Positions 33,129 through 41,066 of a stretch of DNA of 64,000 nt are shown piece by piece. Positions within the stretch are counted from its first letter, which is position 1, and the number at the start of each line of letters is the position of its first letter. This DNA comes from Firmicutes bacterium HGW-Firmicutes-7 (lineage in GTDB: Bacteria > Bacillota > Clostridia > Lachnospirales > Vallitaleaceae): positions 1 to 64,000 of the forward strand of contig PGZO01000005.1 of NCBI GenBank assembly GCA_002841375.1, written 5' to 3'. The notes under the pieces are model-generated. The model saw only the letters and a program-made list of their open reading frames with translations. It searched no databases and was not told where the DNA came from. A program made the position numbers and the translations under genes.

Positions 33129-33269
33129 TTATGATATTAAATAAGAAATTAATGAAGCTTTTGAGATCGAATCATCGACATTAGACGAAGGTGTATCTTC
33201 TTGTGAATCCTTCGAGGTTTTATACTCGGTTTCTATGATGTCATTTGTTAAATTGTAATCTTTTTCCAT
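33129..33269 (-). CDS. Small acidic hypothetical protein, 46 aa
   Basis: Minus-strand frame with ATG at 33269, ribosome site GGGAGATG just upstream, and a consensus promoter at 33328-33356. The product is hydrophilic and acidic (MEKDYNLTNDIIETEYK... SQEDTPSSNVDDS), with a hydrophobic end SLISYLIS. No family recognised, but promoter, ribosome site and terminators make it a credible gene. Confidence 0.6.
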   Translation of the reverse strand: MEKDYNLTNDIIETEYKTSKDSQEDTPSSNVDDSISKASLISYLIS

Positions 33270-33327
33270 AAGTTCATCTCCCTTTTTGATTCCCCAATCA
33301 ATTAAAGCAAGAAGTTATTGCAGGATT

Positions 33328-33356
33328 ATTATAACATATATCTTTAAAATAGTCAA
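33328..33356 (-). promoter_or_regulatory. Promoter of the 46-aa gene
   Basis: Minus strand TTGACT (33351-33356), 17 bp, TATAAT (33328-33333). Confidence 0.75.
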
Positions 33357-33525
33357 AAATAACATTGATTATGTTCTAATTTTCTTGATATAGATTAATA
33401 ATTCGCTAGTTCTTGCGTTAATTCGGTGCCATTTGCTTAATTGTCGTGCAAATCATTTCGGATTTACACATAACCGTCTTTACTAGTGTATGAGGGCAGT
33501 GCGTTTAATATGCAAAAAAATCAAC

Positions 33526-33554
33526 TTGATATGTAAATGGAATGAAAATATAAT
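33526..33554 (+). promoter_or_regulatory. ung promoter
   Basis: TTGATA (33526-33531), 17 bp, TATAAT (33549-33554). Transcription would begin near 33561, which rules out upstream starts such as ATG 33490. The remaining part of the gap 33357-33525 shows nothing recognisable. Confidence 0.75.
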
Positions 33555-33588
33555 AGAAGTAGACGATGTATATAAGGAGTTGCCTAAA

Positions 33589-34263
33589 ATGACTTTACAA
33601 AACGATTGGGATCAAATAATTGGTCAGGAATTTAATAAAGCGTATTATAAAAAAATGGACCATTTTCTAGTTGAGGAATATAATACTAACGTAGTATATC
33701 CAGACAAGAATCATATATTTACTGCCTTGAAGCTTACACCTTTTGCTGATGTAAAAGTGGTTATTATAGGACAGGATCCTTATCACGGTCCAAACCAAGC
33801 CCACGGTCTATGTTTTTCCGTATTACCAGGAGTTGATTTACCACCTTCCTTAAGAAATATTTACAAAGAATTGATAAGTGATATGAACTGCCCGATGCCA
33901 AATCATGGGTGCTTAGAAGGGTGGGCTAAGCAAGGGGTTTTGTTGTTAAATGCTGTGTTAACTGTTGGGGCAGCACAGGCTTCGTCCCATAGCAATATTG
34001 GATGGGAATGTTTTACAGATGAAATAATCGTTAAATTAAATAAAAGAAAAGCTCCTGTAATATTTATTTTGTGGGGTAATTATGCTCGCTCAAAAAAGAA
34101 ATTAATTACAGAAGAAAGACATTTTATATTAGAAGCAGTCCATCCAAGCCCACTATCAGCCTATCGAGGCTTTTTTGGGAGCAAACCATTTTCCAAAACG
34201 AATGCTTTATTAAAGAGCATTGGTGAAAAACCTATAGACTGGCAGATATATTCTTTAGAGTAG
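33589..34263 (+). CDS. ung: Uracil-DNA glycosylase, family 1
   Basis: Removes uracil from DNA in base-excision repair. 224 residues from ATG 33589, chosen because AAGGAG (33574-33579) precedes it, the promoter lies at 33526-33554, and MTLQNDWDQIIGQEF is a standard family N-terminus. Active-site blocks: GQDPYHGPNQAHGL with the water-activating Asp63, LLLNAVLTV, and HPSPLSAYRGFFG with His185. A single gene flanked by strong terminators. Confidence 0.97.
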   Translation: MTLQNDWDQIIGQEFNKAYYKKMDHFLVEEYNTNVVYPDKNHIFTALKLTPFADVKVVIIGQDPYHGPNQAHGLCFSVLPGVDLPPSLRNIYKELISDMNCPMPNHGCLEGWAKQGVLLLNAVLTVGAAQASSHSNIGWECFTDEIIVKLNKRKAPVIFILWGNYARSKKKLITEERHFILEAVHPSPLSAYRGFFGSKPFSKTNALLKSIGEKPIDWQIYSLE

Positions 34264-34314
34264 AAAAAAGTAGCAAATGTAAAGGGCCAGTATTCTTTGA
34301 ACTATTCAACATTA

Positions 34315-34356
34315 AACAACACGGTAGAATAATATTCATTATTCTACCGTGTTGTT
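34315..34356. terminator. Strong bidirectional terminator after ung
   Basis: AACAACACGGTAGAATAAT (34315-34333) pairs perfectly with ATTATTCTACCGTGTTGTT (34338-34356), a 19-bp stem with a four-base loop. Confidence 0.85.
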
Positions 34357-34403
34357 ACTTTTGTTTGTGTTAGGTTGTACAACTTTAATTAATAGAAAAA
34401 AAA

Positions 34404-34625
34404 TTAGTAGTAGCCAAAGGGGCTGAAACCTCTGTAAAGACCAGTACCATAACCATAGCCAGGATAACCATAACCAAATCCATATCCACCAATGCCATAA
34501 CCCGTTCCATATCCGTAACCACCAACACCATAGCCAAATCCGCCATAGCCAAGTCCACCGTAGCTTAAAACAGTTGCTAAATTTGAGCTGTAAGGATTGC
34601 TTCTAAATGGGCATCTTCTATACAT
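34404..34625 (-). CDS. Glycine/tyrosine-rich repeat protein, 73 aa
   Basis: AAGGAGGG precedes the ATG. The first 25 residues are ordinary (MYRRCPFRSNPYSSNLAT), then GYG/GGYG units fill residues 22-66 before the ending YRGFSPFGYY. Such low-complexity GY-rich proteins occur as spore coat or surface structural proteins in spore formers, where tyrosines can be cross-linked. That role is inferred from composition only. No signal peptide; a single Cys at position 5. Confidence 0.75.
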   Translation of the reverse strand: MYRRCPFRSNPYSSNLATVLSYGGLGYGGFGYGVGGYGYGTGYGIGGYGFGYGYPGYGYGTGLYRGFSPFGYY

Positions 34626-34711
34626 AATATCCCTCCTTTGATAAAGTCTTACACTTTATTTTATTCATTTGGGATATTTTTTGTGACAAGTCTTATTTAG
34701 TTAAATCATAG

Positions 34712-34987
34712 CTAACAAATACAAATACTACCTTCTTCAAGTTGAAAGATTTTAGTTATCGAAATCGTAGGGGATAGCGTTATTACTAACGATACTGATT
34801 TTGCAACAGAACGTGTACCTTCTACAAAGGTTAATTGAAAAGGGATATTTCCTTTCACAAGAATATTCATCACACTATGTACTTGGTTTAAGTTTATAGT
34901 GCAAAGCTCGTCATATTCTTTAAATAGGTATTTGGATAGTAGCGCAATAATATCTTTGCATTTTTCTTCATTCATATAGATATCCAT
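34712..34987 (-). CDS. Hypothetical protein, 91 aa
   Basis: A minus-strand frame with two possible starts (ATG 34987 or 34975), neither with a clear ribosome site. The protein looks globular: helical N-terminal half (EEKCKDIIALLSKYLFKEY), then beta-type VEGTRSVAKSVSLVITLSP and an ICIC tail. No family recognised. It lies between the GY-rich gene and a small membrane protein, same direction, so a small spore- or envelope-related set is possible. Confidence 0.5.
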   Translation of the reverse strand: MDIYMNEEKCKDIIALLSKYLFKEYDELCTINLNQVHSVMNILVKGNIPFQLTFVEGTRSVAKSVSLVITLSPTISITKIFQLEEGSICIC

Positions 34988-35047
34988 AAATTAGTAATAT
35001 CTATTTATTATATTCTCTAAAATTTAATTTGGAAGCTTGTTACATAA

Positions 35048-35422
35048 TTAATTAATAGCCATAGTCAAGTAAAATAAAATTCCAACGGATGAAATAATAA
35101 GTGTAATAATCAGGGAAATGCTTATACGGTCATTTTCTCTCTTTAAACGCATAGTATTTATTAATATTGATGTGAATGAAAAAATAAAAAGTAAACTAGC
35201 CACAATAAAAGAAATAAAGAGTAGGTTTTGATCCCAAAAATTTCTTACTGTAACTTCAAAAAAGTTATCAAAGAAAGTAGCCTCTTGAGGTTTGGCTGAA
35301 TCAGTAAACAAGATAAGGATACCTAACATAACCCATACGACAATTCGGGCTATTTTTATCCATTTAACTAGTAGGTCTGGACCTGTTCTTTTTTCTGGCC
35401 TTAAATGTTCAACATGCAACAT
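35048..35422 (-). CDS. Small three-helix membrane protein, 124 aa
   Basis: Start ATG 35422 fits GGAGGG six bases before it; a longer start at 35446 lacks such a site. Three hydrophobic segments are seen (about 26-40, 68-88, 103-122), with a charged loop MRLKRENDRIS between the last two. The N-terminus MLHVEHLRPEKRTGPDLL is basic. I recognise no family. It has its own promoter at 35456-35483. Confidence 0.7.
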   Translation of the reverse strand: MLHVEHLRPEKRTGPDLLVKWIKIARIVVWVMLGILILFTDSAKPQEATFFDNFFEVTVRNFWDQNLLFISFIVASLLFIFSFTSILINTMRLKRENDRISISLIITLIISSVGILFYLTMAIN

Positions 35423-35455
35423 ATAGATCCCTCCAATCTGCATCATTACATTAAT

Positions 35456-35483
35456 ATTATACCATAAACTTCAATATAATCAA
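35456..35483 (-). promoter_or_regulatory. Promoter of the small membrane protein gene
   Basis: Minus strand TTGATT (35478-35483), 16 bp, TATAAT (35456-35461). Confidence 0.65.
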
Positions 35484-35511
35484 AGACTTCCGAATAAGTT
35501 TAGACCAGTTA

Positions 35512-35558
35512 TTGACATTGCCAAACAATATGCTATAATTATAGAAAACCTTTTCTAT
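35512..35558 (+). promoter_or_regulatory. gal operon promoter and LacI-type operator
   Basis: TTGACA (35512-35517), 16 bp, TATAAT (35534-35539). Immediately downstream, over the transcription start, is ATAGAAAA-CC-TTTTCTAT (35541-35558), with perfect 8-bp arms. It is well placed as the autoregulatory operator of the LacI-type gene that follows. Confidence 0.8.
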
Positions 35559-35567
35559 AAAAGGAGG

Positions 35568-36581
35568 TTGTTGTTTATTAAGAAGAAAACGATAGTAGAT
35601 GTTGCAAGGCTATCTGGTTTTTCTATTTCAACAGTATCACGAGTACTCAATGGAAACTACCCAGTTAAGCATTCAACGAAAGTAATAATACAAGAAGCGA
35701 TAGATTTGTTGAACTTTTCACCGAATATTCTTGCAAGAGGTTTAATCGGAGCCAAAACCTTTACAATCGGTATTATTGTACCATCATTAGAAAACCTTTT
35801 CTTTTCTGAATTGATTAGAGGGATTGATGATGTTTTGCTAGATAACAATTATACGGCTTTCATTTGTTCAACGAATGAAGATGATTTGCTCGAAAAGAAA
35901 CATATAACAAATCTTGTTGACCGTAAGGTAGATGGTATTATTTCAATTTCTCCAAATACAATGAGTACAGGTAGTTATTATGAAAATATTTCTAGATCAA
36001 TGCCTGTTATTATCATTAACGGTGAGCATGAGTGTGAAGATTGTCACTTTGTTTCAAGTGACCAAGAGGCAGGTGCAGCTCAAGTATTAGAATACCTGAT
36101 TGCAGAAGGTCATCAGAAGATTGCATTTCTTAGAGGACATGATATATATGCATACAACATAAAAGAAAAGATTTATCGGAGAATATTACAAGAAAAGGGC
36201 ATTGAGGTAGATGAGTCACTGATTGCTAGAATCAGTGCAGGTAACTCTCTTTCAACTGTGGATGAAAGCAAGGAAAAGATGCTCAAGCTATTAAAAGAAA
36301 GAAAAAATATTACTGCTTTGTTTGCATGTAATGACTTGATGGCTGTTGGTGCTTTAAATGCTGCGGTCCAACTCAACATGAAAGTGCCTGAGGACTTTAG
36401 GATTATTGGTTTTGATAATACGATTATCTGTTCTTTAACGCAGCCCACGCTATCGAGCGTAGATCAAAGCATGAAATTATTAGGTGTAACGTCAGCAAAG
36501 AAGATTATGTCGTTAATAAATGAAACGACCTATTTAGGTGAAAGTATTTTGGAAACAGCGCTAATTATAAGAAAGACTTAG
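35568..36581 (+). CDS. LacI-family regulator of the galactose genes
   Basis: About 335 residues: N-terminal LacI helix-turn-helix TIVDVARLSGFSISTVSRVL followed by a hinge, then a sugar-binding periplasmic-protein-like core (FTIGIIVPSLENLFFSEL, LFACNDLMAVGAL, RIIGFDNT). There is no ATG or GTG start; candidates are TTG 35568 or 35571, which lie very close to AAGGAGG (35561-35567), or ATT 35577 at ideal spacing. It is first in the operon with galK, 16 bases ahead of it, so it probably represses galactose genes and answers galactose or a related effector. Confidence 0.9.
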   Translation: MLFIKKKTIVDVARLSGFSISTVSRVLNGNYPVKHSTKVIIQEAIDLLNFSPNILARGLIGAKTFTIGIIVPSLENLFFSELIRGIDDVLLDNNYTAFICSTNEDDLLEKKHITNLVDRKVDGIISISPNTMSTGSYYENISRSMPVIIINGEHECEDCHFVSSDQEAGAAQVLEYLIAEGHQKIAFLRGHDIYAYNIKEKIYRRILQEKGIEVDESLIARISAGNSLSTVDESKEKMLKLLKERKNITALFACNDLMAVGALNAAVQLNMKVPEDFRIIGFDNTIICSLTQPTLSSVDQSMKLLGVTSAKKIMSLINETTYLGESILETALIIRKT

Positions 36582-36597
36582 TCCTTGGAGGCAAAGA

Positions 36598-37761
36598 ATG
36601 ATAAAAAATAAATTAAAAGCAGATTTTATTCAAATTTATGGTGAGAGGGAGGAAGATATTCGTTTTTATTTTTCTCCGGGTAGAGTGAATTTGATTGGAG
36701 AGCATATTGATTATAATGGCGGATTTGTATTTCCGTGTGCACTTGATATTGGCACTTATTTAGCAATCAGAAAACGTCCTGACAATGAGGTGCATTTTGC
36801 AACACTTAATTTTCCACTTACAACGCATTTTAAACTTTCTGAGACAATACATAATGATATGAAACATGGGTGGTCGAACTATCCAAAAGGCATCATCAAA
36901 GCTTTTCTTGACTTGAACATAGAACTATCTGGGATGGACTTACTGTATTTCGGGAATATTCCAAATGGTTCAGGTCTATCTTCTTCAGCTTCTATAGAAG
37001 TCGTTACAGCTTTTGCGCTTAATGATTTATTCCATGGAAGACTTGGGTTATTAAGCTTAGTTGAAATGGCACAGGACACAGAATGCGATTTTATCGGTGT
37101 TAAATGTGGCATCATGGATCAATTTGCAGTAGCTTTCGGAAAAGAGAAAAGTGCGATCTTATTAAATTGTGATACGTTAGATTATGTATATGTCCCGCTC
37201 AACTTAGATGGTTATAGAATTGTTATTTGTAATACAAATAAGCAGCGTGGATTGGGTGATTCGAAATATAACGAAAGAACACAGGAATGTGAAAGTGCTT
37301 TGAAGGGTTTACAAAAAGCATTAGAAATCAATTACTTATGTGATATTACACCTGAAATTTTTGAAGCGCATAAAGGATTTATTGATCAAGCCATTCCATT
37401 AAATCGTGCGACACATGCCATATACGAGAACGATAGAGTGAAAAAAGCAGTGGAGGCTTTAAAAGAAAATAATCTTGAAGCTTTTGGTCAATTGATGACG
37501 GCTTCTCATTATTCTTTAAAGAATTTATATGAAGTATCTTGCTTTGAGTTAGATGTTATGGTTGAGGAAGCGTTAAAAATTAAAGGTACGATAGGTGCAA
37601 GAATGACTGGTGCAGGCTTTGGTGGCTGTACTGTAAATATTGTAAGTGATGCATTTATTGATGAATTTAAAAGTAGCGTCTCAGCTCATTATCTAGAAAG
37701 AACGGGATTGAAAGCAGATATTACGATAGCTAGTGTGGGTGATGGTGTAAAGATAATTTAA
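36598..37761 (+). CDS. galK: Galactokinase
   Basis: Phosphorylates galactose to galactose-1-phosphate (Leloir pathway); GHMP kinase fold. The 387-residue protein has the galactokinase signature SPGRVNLIGEHIDYNGGFV near the N-terminus, the ATP-binding PNGSGLSSSASIEV (about 121-134), and the C-terminal GHMP motif GARMTGAGFGGCTVN. GGAGG lies before the ATG. Downstream, only 12 bases separate its stop from the galE remnant, then galT. Confidence 0.97.
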   Translation: MIKNKLKADFIQIYGEREEDIRFYFSPGRVNLIGEHIDYNGGFVFPCALDIGTYLAIRKRPDNEVHFATLNFPLTTHFKLSETIHNDMKHGWSNYPKGIIKAFLDLNIELSGMDLLYFGNIPNGSGLSSSASIEVVTAFALNDLFHGRLGLLSLVEMAQDTECDFIGVKCGIMDQFAVAFGKEKSAILLNCDTLDYVYVPLNLDGYRIVICNTNKQRGLGDSKYNERTQECESALKGLQKALEINYLCDITPEIFEAHKGFIDQAIPLNRATHAIYENDRVKKAVEALKENNLEAFGQLMTASHYSLKNLYEVSCFELDVMVEEALKIKGTIGARMTGAGFGGCTVNIVSDAFIDEFKSSVSAHYLERTGLKADITIASVGDGVKII

Positions 37762-37773
37762 GGAGGTATTTTG

Positions 37774-37863
37774 ATGTCTATATTAGTTTGCGGCGGTGCG
37801 GCTTATATTAGTATTTTCATAAGACCCATCCAAATGGTTATTAAGGAAAGGGGTATATCATGA
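37774..37863 (+). pseudogene. galE: UDP-glucose 4-epimerase remnant (29 codons)
   Basis: Between galK and galT, where Firmicutes often carry galE, ATG 37774 has a perfect AAGGAGG site and encodes MSILVCGGAAYIS, which is the GalE N-terminus (MSILVxGGAGYIG) with altered glycines. After about 13 codons the similarity ends, and the frame stops at TGA 37861-37863, overlapping the galT start (ATGA). More than 300 codons, including the YxxxK site, are missing. The start signals are kept, so it may still serve as a leader cistron for galT. Confidence 0.75.
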
Positions 37864-39395
37864 AGACACAATTTAAGGCAGCTGAATATATTGAAAAATT
37901 GATAAGGTATGGCAAGTCAAGGGCACTTCTAAGTGAAATTGATCATCCACAAGTTAGAAACCAATTAATGGACTTGCTAAAGATCATAGAGCCGTATGAG
38001 GGAAACGTAGCAATAGATGAAAATGAAAGCCTACATAAAATTTTATCTTATTTAGTAGATTACGCTGTTTCAATAGGATTAATACTTGATACAATTACAG
38101 AAAGAGACTTGATCGATTCGAAAATTATGGCCCAGCTATTACCAAGGCAATCAGAAGTGCAACGCACCTATGAAGATATCGTAGTTCGTAAGGGGAAAAT
38201 ACAGGCAACAAATTATTTTTATCGATTTAATCAAAATTCTAATTATATTAGAATGGACCGGATTGAAAAAAATATACATTGGCTTACCACAACAGATTAT
38301 GGAGATTTGGAAATAACAATAAATCTTTCTAAACCAGAGAAAGATCCTGCTGAAATTGCTGCTGAGAAAGATGCACCAGTGTTAAATTATCCGAAATGCC
38401 TATTGTGCTTAGAAAACGTAGGCTATTCAGGAAGACTTAATCATCCAGGAAGAAGTAATCATAGAGTATTACCGTTAACATTAGATAGAGAGACTTGGTA
38501 TTTTCAGTATTCCCCATATGTTTACTACAATGAACATGCAATTATTTTTAGCGAAATTCATCGTCCAATGTCTATTTCTAAAAAAACATTCTATAGGCTT
38601 TTAGATTTTGTTGAACAGGTTCCTCACTATTTCATTGGGTCGAATGCAGAATTGCCAATCGTTGGAGGATCGATTTTGAGCCATGATCATTTTCAAGGAG
38701 GATACCATATTTTTCCAATGGAAAAGGCACATGTAATGAAAACATTTTCAAATCCAAACTTTGCAAGTACGCAAATTAAAATGCTTAAATGGCCATTGTC
38801 AGTAATTAGATTAGCCTCAAAGGATAGGAGTGAGCTTATAGATTTAGCGGATCAAATACTGAATGAATGGCGGTTATATGATGATCTTGATGTTGATATT
38901 TTATCTCATACAGGAGATGTTCCCCACAATACAATTACACCAATTGCAAGAATCAATGCTTTAGGGGAATATGAAATAGATTTAACCTTAAGGAACAATA
39001 GAACAAATGATCAGTATCCAGATGGTATTTTCCACCCTCATAAGTACCTACATCATATAAAGAAAGAAAATATTGGCCTAATAGAAGTTATGGGATTGGC
39101 CGTGTTGCCCTCGAGATTAGAAGAAGAAATGTTGCAAATACAAAATATATTATCAGGCAGGATAAATATAGAGCTAGCTATGCAAGAAGAGATGTTGTAC
39201 AAGCATGAAGACTGGATTAGGGACTTGGTGGAACGATTTGGAACAAATCAAACAGAAATGAATGCATTAAGGCTGCTAAGACAAGAAGTGGGGGAAAAAT
39301 TTACACAAGTACTTGAATGTTCGGGCGTATTTAAGCAAAGCAATCAAGGATTTGAAGCCTTTGAAAAATTTTTGCATTTATGTACCAACCTATAA
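37860..39395 (+). CDS. galT: UDP-glucose-hexose-1-phosphate uridylyltransferase, type 2
   Basis: Exchanges UMP between UDP-glucose and galactose-1-phosphate. At 511 residues it is the Firmicutes GalT family, not the roughly 350-residue E. coli type. The active-site histidine region is SILSHDHFQGGYHIFP (about 270-285), and other family blocks are SNHRVLPL and DVPHNTITPIAR. Its ATG overlaps the galE remnant stop, so translation is probably coupled. AAGGAAAGGGG lies upstream as its own ribosome site. Confidence 0.95.
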   Translation: MKTQFKAAEYIEKLIRYGKSRALLSEIDHPQVRNQLMDLLKIIEPYEGNVAIDENESLHKILSYLVDYAVSIGLILDTITERDLIDSKIMAQLLPRQSEVQRTYEDIVVRKGKIQATNYFYRFNQNSNYIRMDRIEKNIHWLTTTDYGDLEITINLSKPEKDPAEIAAEKDAPVLNYPKCLLCLENVGYSGRLNHPGRSNHRVLPLTLDRETWYFQYSPYVYYNEHAIIFSEIHRPMSISKKTFYRLLDFVEQVPHYFIGSNAELPIVGGSILSHDHFQGGYHIFPMEKAHVMKTFSNPNFASTQIKMLKWPLSVIRLASKDRSELIDLADQILNEWRLYDDLDVDILSHTGDVPHNTITPIARINALGEYEIDLTLRNNRTNDQYPDGIFHPHKYLHHIKKENIGLIEVMGLAVLPSRLEEEMLQIQNILSGRINIELAMQEEMLYKHEDWIRDLVERFGTNQTEMNALRLLRQEVGEKFTQVLECSGVFKQSNQGFEAFEKFLHLCTNL

Positions 39396-39432
39396 CTTGA
39401 TTTTGGGGAAATCCGTTTAAAGGAGAAAAAGT

Positions 39433-41049
39433 ATGTATCGATTAATGCTAGTAGATGATGAGTATGCAGTTAGAAGACACGTTATTGACAGAATCGATTG
39501 GCATCAATATGATTTTGACATTGTGTGCCAGGCAGAAAATGGAAAAGAAGCCTACGAACTATTCGAACAATATTTGCCAGATGTTGTTATTACAGATATT
39601 AAGATGCCTTTTGTGGACGGACTTGAATTGTCTGAAAAGATTCTTAAGAAGTACCCCTATACTAAAATAATTGTACTTACAGGCTTTGATGAATTTGAAT
39701 ACGCAAAAAAGAGTATTAATTTACATATTATGAATTATATTTTAAAACCTGTATCCGCCAATTCACTTATTGAGATTCTTGAGGATGTGAAGGTTAAGTT
39801 AGATGAAGAAATAAAACAAAAACGTGACATTGAAAGATTAAGAGAATATTATCAAAAAAGTTTGCCTATGCTTCGCGACAAATTTTTAGAAGATTTTGTT
39901 AAGGGCGAATATTTATTTAATCAGGTTGAAGAATGGCTATCATATTATTTGATTCCATTAAAAGGAAAATTTTACATCGTATCTGTAATTCAAATTGATA
40001 ATTTTTATAAAGAGAGTCAGTCGATTGACACAAAAGAAACCGAGTTTAAAAAAATGGCTTTGTTAGAGCTTGTTGAGGAAGTGAATAAGAAGGAAGATTT
40101 AGGTATCTACTTTTTATCCAATAATCAAGTTATTATTATATCTCAAGATAATTTGAATTCAGAAAATGTATTTCTTCAAAGTGTTACAAGGAAGTTGGAA
40201 ATGATTAGACAAGGTATTGTAAGATACCAAACTTTTACGATTACAATTGGCGTTGGACATGTTTGTAAAAGCTTAGAGGAAATTCCTAATTCAAGAAAAG
40301 GTGCTTTAAGTGCCCTTGATTATAAGCTGATTACTGGTAATAATCAGATTATTTATATTAATGACCTTGAGCATAATGAAATAGTAACCTTAGAATTTAA
40401 TGAGTTTGATGGGCGACGTGTTGTTAGAATGCTAAAATCAAGTGCTGTTAATGAATTTCATGAGTTTATTGACCACATTTTTATGCTTGTTTCTAGCTGT
40501 CACAAAATGCATGAAAATCAGCTTTATTTATTTGAACTCGTAACTCAAATGATTATTACTGCCAAAGAGTTGAAAATTGATTTATCAAAAATTGAGGAAA
40601 CGGAGTTTAACTTATTTAAATTACTAGGTGAAGATCAGCAGGTAGATCAATTGAAAAATAAAATTCTATGCCTAGGCGAGTATATAATGGAAGCAGGAGC
40701 GAAGTCAAGGCAAATCACTACAGCTAATCTTGTAACATTAGCGAAAGCTTATGTTGAAGAAGAGTACATGGATTGGGCGTTAAGTATTCAAAAAATATGT
40801 GAGTATCTCAATTATAGTCCAAATTATTTTAGCTCAGTATTTAAAAAAGAGACAGGGCAAGCCTTTATGAACTATTTAATGGATAGACGTTTAGAAGCTG
40901 CAAAAGAACTTTTGTTAACAACAGAAATGAAATCGTTAGAAGTTGCACTGGAAGTTGGATTTTCTTCTTCTAATTACTTTGCTTATTGTTTTAAAAGACA
41001 TTTAAATGTTTCGCCAATGCAATATAGAAAAGACAATATTTGTTTATAA
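39433..41049 (+). CDS. YesN-type response regulator with AraC DNA-binding domain
   Basis: A 538-residue regulator. The N-terminal receiver has DDE acid residues in LVDDEYAVRR, phospho-acceptor Asp55 in VITDIKMPFVDG, and Lys in YILKPVSA. A long central region (about 130-420) is typical of YesN proteins. Two AraC helix-turn-helix motifs close the protein (SIQKICEYLNYSPNYFSSVF and EVALEVGFSSSNYFAYCFKR-like SLEVALEVGFSSSNYFAY). AAGGAG precedes the ATG. It is co-directional with the kinase and binding protein that follow. The direct repeats before mglB (43868-43898) are its most likely target. Confidence 0.93.
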   Translation: MYRLMLVDDEYAVRRHVIDRIDWHQYDFDIVCQAENGKEAYELFEQYLPDVVITDIKMPFVDGLELSEKILKKYPYTKIIVLTGFDEFEYAKKSINLHIMNYILKPVSANSLIEILEDVKVKLDEEIKQKRDIERLREYYQKSLPMLRDKFLEDFVKGEYLFNQVEEWLSYYLIPLKGKFYIVSVIQIDNFYKESQSIDTKETEFKKMALLELVEEVNKKEDLGIYFLSNNQVIIISQDNLNSENVFLQSVTRKLEMIRQGIVRYQTFTITIGVGHVCKSLEEIPNSRKGALSALDYKLITGNNQIIYINDLEHNEIVTLEFNEFDGRRVVRMLKSSAVNEFHEFIDHIFMLVSSCHKMHENQLYLFELVTQMIITAKELKIDLSKIEETEFNLFKLLGEDQQVDQLKNKILCLGEYIMEAGAKSRQITTANLVTLAKAYVEEEYMDWALSIQKICEYLNYSPNYFSSVFKKETGQAFMNYLMDRRLEAAKELLLTTEMKSLEVALEVGFSSSNYFAYCFKRHLNVSPMQYRKDNICL

Positions 41050-41066
41050 TATGGAGGCCAGGCCAC

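Noticed and set aside
33490-33588. Upstream extension of ung from ATG 33490 (33 extra residues).
   Set aside because: The promoter at 33526-33554 would start transcription after this ATG, the extra residues do not look like the family, and AAGGAG marks ATG 33589.
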